A DNA stretch of 19,824 nt. Source: DASQFU01 sp035632955 (GTDB lineage Bacteria > Eisenbacteria > RBG-16-71-46). Positions 16,104 to 19,824 of the stretch are shown here, piece by piece (the stretch's first letter is position 1; each line of letters starts with the position of its first letter). Position numbers and translations under genes: made by a program. The stretch spans positions 1-19,824 of the forward strand of contig DASQFU010000064.1 of assembly GCA_035632955.1 (NCBI GenBank). The letters run 5' to 3'. A model generated the notes under the pieces. It searched no databases and was not told where the DNA came from. It saw only the letters and a list, made by a program, of their open reading frames with translations.

Positions 16104-16711
16104 GGCGTCCTCCCGGCGGAGCCCGCGCCGTCGAGCAGCCGCGCGAGGTAGCGAGCGATCAGATCGACTTCCAGGTTGACGCGCCGGCCGGGGCGATACG
16201 AGCCGCTGACGGTTGCGGCCAGCGTGTACGGGATCAGCGCCACCTCGCAGGACGCGCCGTTCACTCCCGCCACGGTCAGGCTGACGCCGTCGACGGCGAT
16301 CGAGCCCTTTTCGGCCACGAAGCGCGCCAGCTCGTCCGGCAGCTCGAGCGCCATCCGCCGGCCGTCGCCCTCGATCACCATCGAGCGCACGATGCCGACG
16401 CCGTCGACGTGGCCCTGCATCAAGTGGCCGCCGAGCCGCTGATCGAGCCGCAGCGCGCGCTCGAGATTGACGGCCTCTCCGGACTGCCATTCACCGAGCG
16501 TCGTGCGCGACAGGGTCTCGGGCACGACCTCCACGGCGAAGCGGTCCGGCTCGACTTGGACCGCGGTCAGGCAGCAGCCGTTCAACGCCAGGCTGTCGCC
16601 GGCGCGCGTGCCTTCGAGGACCTGACGCGCCTCGATCCACAGCCGCCGGGCTCCCGGCCGCTCTTCGATCCGGGCGATGCGTCCGAGCTCTTCCACCAAG
16701 CCGGTGAACAT
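16100..16711 (-). CDS. ribE: Riboflavin synthase, alpha chain type
   Basis: Catalyses dismutation of two 6,7-dimethyl-8-ribityllumazine molecules into riboflavin plus a ribitylaminouracil. The 203 residues show the internal two-fold repeat of lumazine-binding domains. Repeat 1 starts at MFTGLVEELG (1-10) with LNGCCLTAV (43-51). Repeat 2 starts at GGHLMQGHVDGVG (94-106) with AVDGVSLTVAGV. The MFTGLVEE start is invariant in this family and fixes the ATG at 16711. It lies seven bases after the ribD stop, and its own stop overlaps the ribBA start. No transmembrane segments; cytoplasmic trimer in known members. Some databases call this gene ribC or risA. Confidence 0.96.
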   Translation of the reverse strand: MFTGLVEELGRIARIEERPGARRLWIEARQVLEGTRAGDSLALNGCCLTAVQVEPDRFAVEVVPETLSRTTLGEWQSGEAVNLERALRLDQRLGGHLMQGHVDGVGIVRSMVIEGDGRRMALELPDELARFVAEKGSIAVDGVSLTVAGVNGASCEVALIPYTLAATVSGSYRPGRRVNLEVDLIARYLARLLDGAGSAGRTP

Positions 16712-16718
16712 CGGGCCG

Positions 16719-17837
16719 TCAGCTCCCTTCCACCATCAGAAACACGTCGCGCCCCGCACGACCGAGCTCGACGATTCGCCCCTGGTACCGGCGTCCGAGA
16801 CGCAGCGCGCCGCTCCAGCTCAGGCCGCGCGCGCCGAGCACCTGCGGCGCGACGAACAGAGCGACCCGATCGATCACGCCGGCGTCGAGCCAGGACGTCG
16901 CCAGCGTGGCGCCACCCTCGACCATCACCTCGAAGCAGCCCTCACGCCCGAGCCGGGACAGGAGCGCCCGCGCCGACACGCCGCCGCCGGCACTCGGCAG
17001 GCGCCACACGCGCACGCCCCGATCTTCGAGCGCCGCTTGACGGCGGCGGGGAGCCCGTGGCCCGCAGGCGACGACCGTGCCGCGCGCAAGGCGCGAGCCG
17101 AATACGCGCAGCGTGCGGGGGAGACGGAGCTCCGTGTCGCACACGACCCTCAGCGGCTGCCGGAACGGCGTGCCCGCTCCCAGCCGGGCGGTGAGCCGCG
17201 GATCGTCCTGGCGCGCGGTTCCGGCGCCGATCACGATCGCATCCGAACGCGCGCGCAGCCCATGCGCCGCGCGCCGCGCCTCGGGCCCGGTGAGCCAGCG
17301 CCCCGCTCCCGTGCGGTGGAAACCGCCGGGCGGGGCGATGCGCCCGTCGAGCGAGGTCGCGAGCTTCAAGGTCACGCGCGGCCGCCCGCGCTCATGGGTC
17401 ATCAGATAGCCCGCCAGCATCGCGGACACTTCGTCCGCGCACGATCCCACCTCGACCGCAATGCCGGCGCCGCGCAACCGCCTCAGCCCTCGCCCATCGA
17501 CGACGCGATGCGGATCCCGCAGCGCGACGACACAGCGCCGGATGCCGGCGCGCACGATCGCGTCCACGCACGGCGGCGTGCGCCCGGTGTGCGCGCACGG
17601 CTCGAGCGTCACGTACATGGTCGCGCCTCGGGCATTGGAGCCCGCGCGCCGGAGCGCTTCGACCTCGGCGTGGTCTCGTCCTGCAGCCCGGTGCCAGCCT
17701 TGGCCGACGATCCGCCCGCGGCGGACCACGACGGCGCCGACCATCGGGTTGGGATTGACACGGCCGCGTCCGCGCTCGGCCAGCCGCAGTGCACGCCGCA
17801 TGAAGCGCCGCTCGTCATCGCGATCGATTGCCGCCAT
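16719..17837 (-). CDS. ribD: Bifunctional diaminohydroxyphosphoribosylaminopyrimidine deaminase / 5-amino-6-(5-phosphoribosylamino)uracil reductase
   Basis: Carries out steps two and three of riboflavin synthesis. The N-terminal deaminase (about 1-145) has the zinc site H56 and E58 in DHAEVEAL, with C81 and C90 in TLEPCAHTGRTPPC. The C-terminal reductase (about 153-372) begins VTLKLATSLDGRIA (155-168), then WLTGPEARRAAHGLRARSDAIVIG and GTARQDDPRLTAR, with VEGGATLATSWLDAGVIDRV near the end. The usual DPNPxVxGxG loop reads DPHRVVDGRG, a small departure. The 372 residues match the family length. ATG at 17837 begins just upstream of the conserved DERRFMRRAL segment; no good ribosome site precedes it, and the terminator hairpin ends 16 bases upstream. 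First gene of the FMN-riboswitch-controlled operon. Confidence 0.95.
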   Translation of the reverse strand: MAAIDRDDERRFMRRALRLAERGRGRVNPNPMVGAVVVRRGRIVGQGWHRAAGRDHAEVEALRRAGSNARGATMYVTLEPCAHTGRTPPCVDAIVRAGIRRCVVALRDPHRVVDGRGLRRLRGAGIAVEVGSCADEVSAMLAGYLMTHERGRPRVTLKLATSLDGRIAPPGGFHRTGAGRWLTGPEARRAAHGLRARSDAIVIGAGTARQDDPRLTARLGAGTPFRQPLRVVCDTELRLPRTLRVFGSRLARGTVVACGPRAPRRRQAALEDRGVRVWRLPSAGGGVSARALLSRLGREGCFEVMVEGGATLATSWLDAGVIDRVALFVAPQVLGARGLSWSGALRLGRRYQGRIVELGRAGRDVFLMVEGS

Positions 17838-17848
17838 TCGCGGTCACG

Positions 17849-17877
17849 AAAAACCCCGCGGTCTCGAGACCACGGGG
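17849..17877 (-). terminator. Intrinsic terminator, expression platform of the FMN riboswitch
   Basis: On the minus strand a 10-bp stem (CCCCGTGGTC / GACCGCGGGG, one G-U pair) with a TCGA loop is followed directly by five T residues. It sits between the FMN aptamer and the ribD ATG, which is only 12 bases beyond the T-run. This is the expected layout for FMN-dependent premature termination. A purine-rich run just past the aptamer (GGAGGGGGAG, about 17927-17918) could pair with the C-rich left arm in an alternative antiterminator form; that alternative pairing is inference. Confidence 0.88.
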
Positions 17878-17922
17878 CGGAAATGGGCGGACCCAAAGAG
17901 CGCGGGCGATCCCGAGCTCCCC

Positions 17923-18078
17923 CTCCTTCTTCCATCCCGACTGTTACGGTCGGCCCCGGAATCTCACCGGATCAGCAGCCAGCGCCGGCCATGGATCTCA
18001 CCCGGATTTCCGGGCGCCGGACGCTACCGCTCGCGGGCTCTACCGCCGGTGGGGACTTGTCACCCCGCCCCGAAGGAG
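17923..18078 (-). ncRNA. FMN riboswitch (RFN element)
   Basis: The 156-base leader matches the RFN consensus along its length. P1 is a perfect 7-bp helix, CTCCTTC (18078-18072) with GAAGGAG (17929-17923). Conserved blocks in order are TTCGGGGCGGGGTGACAAGT, CCCCACCGGCGGTAGAGCCC, GATCCGGTGAGATTCCGGGG, and CCGACCGTAACAGTCGGGAT followed by GGAAGAAGG. It lies between a promoter at 18091-18119 and the terminator before ribD. In known members FMN binding favours termination, so high FMN should lower expression of ribD and everything read through from it. Context with all four rib genes makes the identification essentially certain. Confidence 0.97.
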
Positions 18079-18090
18079 ATTGAAGGGCGC

Positions 18091-18119
18091 AGAATAGCGG
18101 CCCCTTCCGAGGCTGTCAA
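18091..18119 (-). promoter_or_regulatory. Sigma70-type promoter of the rib operon
   Basis: On the minus strand a consensus -35 TTGACA (18119-18114), a 17-base spacer and TATTCT (18096-18091; four of six match to TATAAT) are seen. Transcription would start about seven bases later, near 18084, which places the FMN aptamer at the very start of the message. The -10 and the sequence upstream of the -35 share a 10-base direct repeat (GGCCGCTATT). Confidence 0.85.
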
Positions 18120-18136
18120 AATAGCGGCCGACGGAA

Positions 18137-18715
18137 TCAGTAATGAACGGCGATGCGCGCGACCCCGACCGTCCAGGTCTCGTCCTCGACCAGCGCCATG
18201 CGCCCGCTCAGCTCCAGTCCCAGCCTCAGCGGCGATGGCTTCCGGGAGACGAGGGTCGCGCCGAATGCCAGCCCGGGCACGGTTTCGCCGACGGCGAGAT
18301 CGCTGAAGCCGATGCCGCCGCCCGAGGTCGAGAGGTCGGCGCGCGCGTTGAACATTCCAGCGCCCGCCGAAAGACGACCGACCGGGCCCGACCACGGCGG
18401 CGTCCAGTGCAGCAGCGCCGTCGCCTCGAACAAGCTGTAGTCGACGTCGGCGAGCAGGCTGCCCCGCACTTCGGTGCGCGAGCCTAGCAGGTGGTAGCCG
18501 ACGTCCACGCCGCTCGCGAGCGTCGAGGTCAGCGGATAGTCGATGCCGCCGGCGATCGACAGCGATCCGCCGGGCGCCGATCCCGTGAACAGCTTTCCGT
18601 AGCCGACCGCGAGGTGTCCGCGGAAGCTCTGGACGGCGAGGCCGGCTTCGCTCGGACGCGCGACCCCGACGCCGGCGATCATCAGCCCCACGATCACCCA
18701 CCGTTGCAGCCTCAT
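18137..18715 (-). CDS. Secreted beta-rich protein, probably outer-membrane barrel-like, function unknown
   Basis: A 192-residue protein not assigned to a known family. The N-terminus MRLQRWVIVGLMIAGVGV is a signal peptide (basic, then hydrophobic), with likely cleavage after PSEA (about residue 24). The mature part is glycine-rich and made of alternating polar/hydrophobic stretches with aromatic ends, for example HLAVGYGKLF, GVDVGYHLLG and LLADVDYSLF. It ends in an aromatic residue (Tyr) preceded by VARIAVH, as outer-membrane barrels often do. This pattern suggests a small transmembrane beta-barrel of about eight strands. ATG at 18715 has a strong GGAGG ribosome site five bases upstream. It starts 35 bases after the GTPase stop and may share its transcript. 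Its stop is only 18 bases from the rib promoter, and no terminator is seen between. Confidence 0.75.
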   Translation of the reverse strand: MRLQRWVIVGLMIAGVGVARPSEAGLAVQSFRGHLAVGYGKLFTGSAPGGSLSIAGGIDYPLTSTLASGVDVGYHLLGSRTEVRGSLLADVDYSLFEATALLHWTPPWSGPVGRLSAGAGMFNARADLSTSGGGIGFSDLAVGETVPGLAFGATLVSRKPSPLRLGLELSGRMALVEDETWTVGVARIAVHY

Positions 18716-18749
18716 CCCTTCCTCCCTCCGACGCGGAGCCGGCGGCGCC

Positions 18750-19793
18750 TCAACGATTGAAGCGGATCTCGAGACAGTCCCCGTCCTTGACGCGGTATTC
18801 GCGACCTTCGGTCCGCAGCCATCCCCGTTCCCGTGCCTTCGCCTCGCCTCCCGCTTCGAGGAGTCGATCCCAGGCGATGACTTCCGCCCGGATGAAGCCC
18901 TGGGCGAGGTCCGTGTGGATCTCGCCGGCCGCATCCACCGATCGATCGCCCTGACGCAGCGTCCACGCGCGCACTTCGTCGGGTCCGACGGTGAAGAAGG
19001 AGATCAGGCCCAGCACGCGATAGCAGGCGCGGATCACGAGCGACAGGCCATCCTCCTCCATCCCGAGCTCGCCGCGAAACGCGGGCCGCTCGCCGGCCGG
19101 AAGCGCGACGATCTCTCGCTCGAGATGGGCCCGGAGCGCCAGCCCGAGCACGCCCGGCCGGGACTCCGCCGGGACACCCGCCTGCGACTCGTCCTGGTTG
19201 TACACCGCGAGCAGAGGCTTGAGCGACAGAAGCTGAAAGCCGCGCAGCACCTTCAGCTCGTCGGCGTCGTAGGTTTCGGCGCGGGCCGGCTGGCCAGCTT
19301 CGAGCGAGGTCTTGAGCCGGGTGAGCAAGGCGTGCTCGCGCTCGCCCTGCTTCTTGCCGACGCGCAGTTCCTTCTCGAGCTTCTCGATCCGATTCTCGAC
19401 GATGCCGAGATCGTTGAGGACCAGCTCGGTCTCGAGATGCGCGAGATCGCGCTCGGGCTCCGCGCGCGATCCGTCGCCGGCATCGAAGGCACGCACGACG
19501 CCCATCAGCGCATCGGCATTGCGCACCGCCGAGAACAGATCCTGTCCCTTGGCGGCCGCGCGCGCGCTCCCCGGTGACGTGGCCACGGTGTCCACGAACT
19601 GAATCTGGGCGTGTGTGGTCTTCTTGGGCTGGTAGAGCGCCGACAAACGATCGACCCGCTCGTCCGGCACGCGCACGATGCCGATCTGTTCCCGGCCGGC
19701 GACGCTCGCCTGCCCGCCCGCGCCTTCCAGCAGGAGTTGGAACACGGTGCTCTTTCCCGACTGGGGTAGACCGAGAATGCCGACGCGTTCCAT
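18750..19793 (-). CDS. Divergent YchF/OLA1-like P-loop NTPase with TGS domain
   Basis: A 347-residue relative of YchF, the ribosome-linked Obg-family ATPase/GTPase. The P-loop GLPQSGKST (8-16) is intact. The C-terminal TGS/DUF933 region is well conserved: ISFFTVGPDEVRAWTLRQGD, AAGEIHTDLAQGFIRAEVIAWD, and YRVKDGDCLEIRFN at the end. A coiled-coil segment (about 125-165) lies where YchF has its helical insertion. Two motifs are unusual. Switch II/G3, normally DIAGLVKGAS with a G-rich GEGLGN, reads DTVATSPGSARAAAKGQ (68-84), so the DxxG glycine is lost. The base-recognition NxxE region reads NQDES. Regular YchF is about 363 residues. It may be a paralogue with altered nucleotide turnover. The weak ribosome site (GGA) does not settle the start, but ATG at 19793 precedes the P-loop by the usual distance. 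Confidence 0.85.
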   Translation of the reverse strand: MERVGILGLPQSGKSTVFQLLLEGAGGQASVAGREQIGIVRVPDERVDRLSALYQPKKTTHAQIQFVDTVATSPGSARAAAKGQDLFSAVRNADALMGVVRAFDAGDGSRAEPERDLAHLETELVLNDLGIVENRIEKLEKELRVGKKQGEREHALLTRLKTSLEAGQPARAETYDADELKVLRGFQLLSLKPLLAVYNQDESQAGVPAESRPGVLGLALRAHLEREIVALPAGERPAFRGELGMEEDGLSLVIRACYRVLGLISFFTVGPDEVRAWTLRQGDRSVDAAGEIHTDLAQGFIRAEVIAWDRLLEAGGEAKARERGWLRTEGREYRVKDGDCLEIRFNR

Positions 19794-19824
19794 GCGAGAT
19801 CCAGGTTGGAGTCAACGAAGCGCC

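Noticed and set aside
16677..18083. Plus-strand open frame of 468 codons across ribD and its leader.
   Set aside because: Runs through the FMN riboswitch and terminator and lies antisense to ribD; no protein features.
19794..19824. TTGACT upstream of the YchF-like gene as a possible -35 box.
   Set aside because: At 17-base spacing the -10 position would fall on the start codon itself (TGGAAC), which is not promoter-like. The true upstream region is outside the window.

Overview
The window is GC-rich chromosomal DNA from a bacterium. It is densely packed: 20 protein-coding genes, all on the minus strand, most of them overlapping by 1 to 10 bases through ATGA, GTGA or TTGA stop/start junctions. 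It carries bacterial RibBA/RibD/RibE/RibH/NusB, an FMN riboswitch, a sigma70-like promoter, a DUF2723-TPR membrane protein and a secreted barrel-like protein. Together these suggest a diderm of an FCB-like or poorly cultured high-GC lineage (Eisenbacteria- or Gemmatimonadota-like). That taxonomic placement is inference only. No tRNA, rRNA, insertion sequence, phage gene or CRISPR array was seen.

Read in the direction of transcription (right to left), the layout is as follows. (1) 19793-18137: a divergent YchF/Obg-family GTPase, then a small exported, probably outer-membrane, beta-rich protein. (2) 18119-17849: a near-consensus promoter, an FMN (RFN) riboswitch and an intrinsic terminator just before ribD. 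(3) 17837-13889: ribD, ribE, ribBA, ribH and nusB, giving the riboflavin pathway from GTP except the phosphatase step. (4) 13889-7594: a calcineurin-like phosphoesterase, a SAM methyltransferase, a GT4 glycosyltransferase, a YbhN/LPG-synthase-TM membrane protein and a large DUF2723 (TMEM260-like) membrane protein with four TPRs. These continue from nusB without any gap, so the FMN-controlled transcript may carry ten genes. (5) 7593-6880: two short intergenic stretches flanking a lone DUF1801 gene, one holding a strong hairpin and the other a candidate promoter. (6) 6879-1: a surface-glycan cluster with an SDR nucleotide-sugar epimerase, a membrane-anchored GT2, an HddC-like guanylyltransferase, an HddA-like heptose-7-phosphate kinase, a GT4, a GT39-like polytopic glycosyltransferase and a GT2 that runs off the left edge.

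Functionally the window joins flavin biosynthesis to two envelope-glycosylation modules. The HddA/HddC pair points to GDP-D-glycero-alpha-D-manno-heptose as a building block, although the isomerase and phosphatase of that route are not here. The DUF2723 protein, beside a flippase-like protein and a GT4, suggests polyprenyl-sugar-dependent glycosylation outside the cytoplasm. The most notable points are the possible reach of the FMN riboswitch over that glycosylation module and the GTPase with an atypical switch II.
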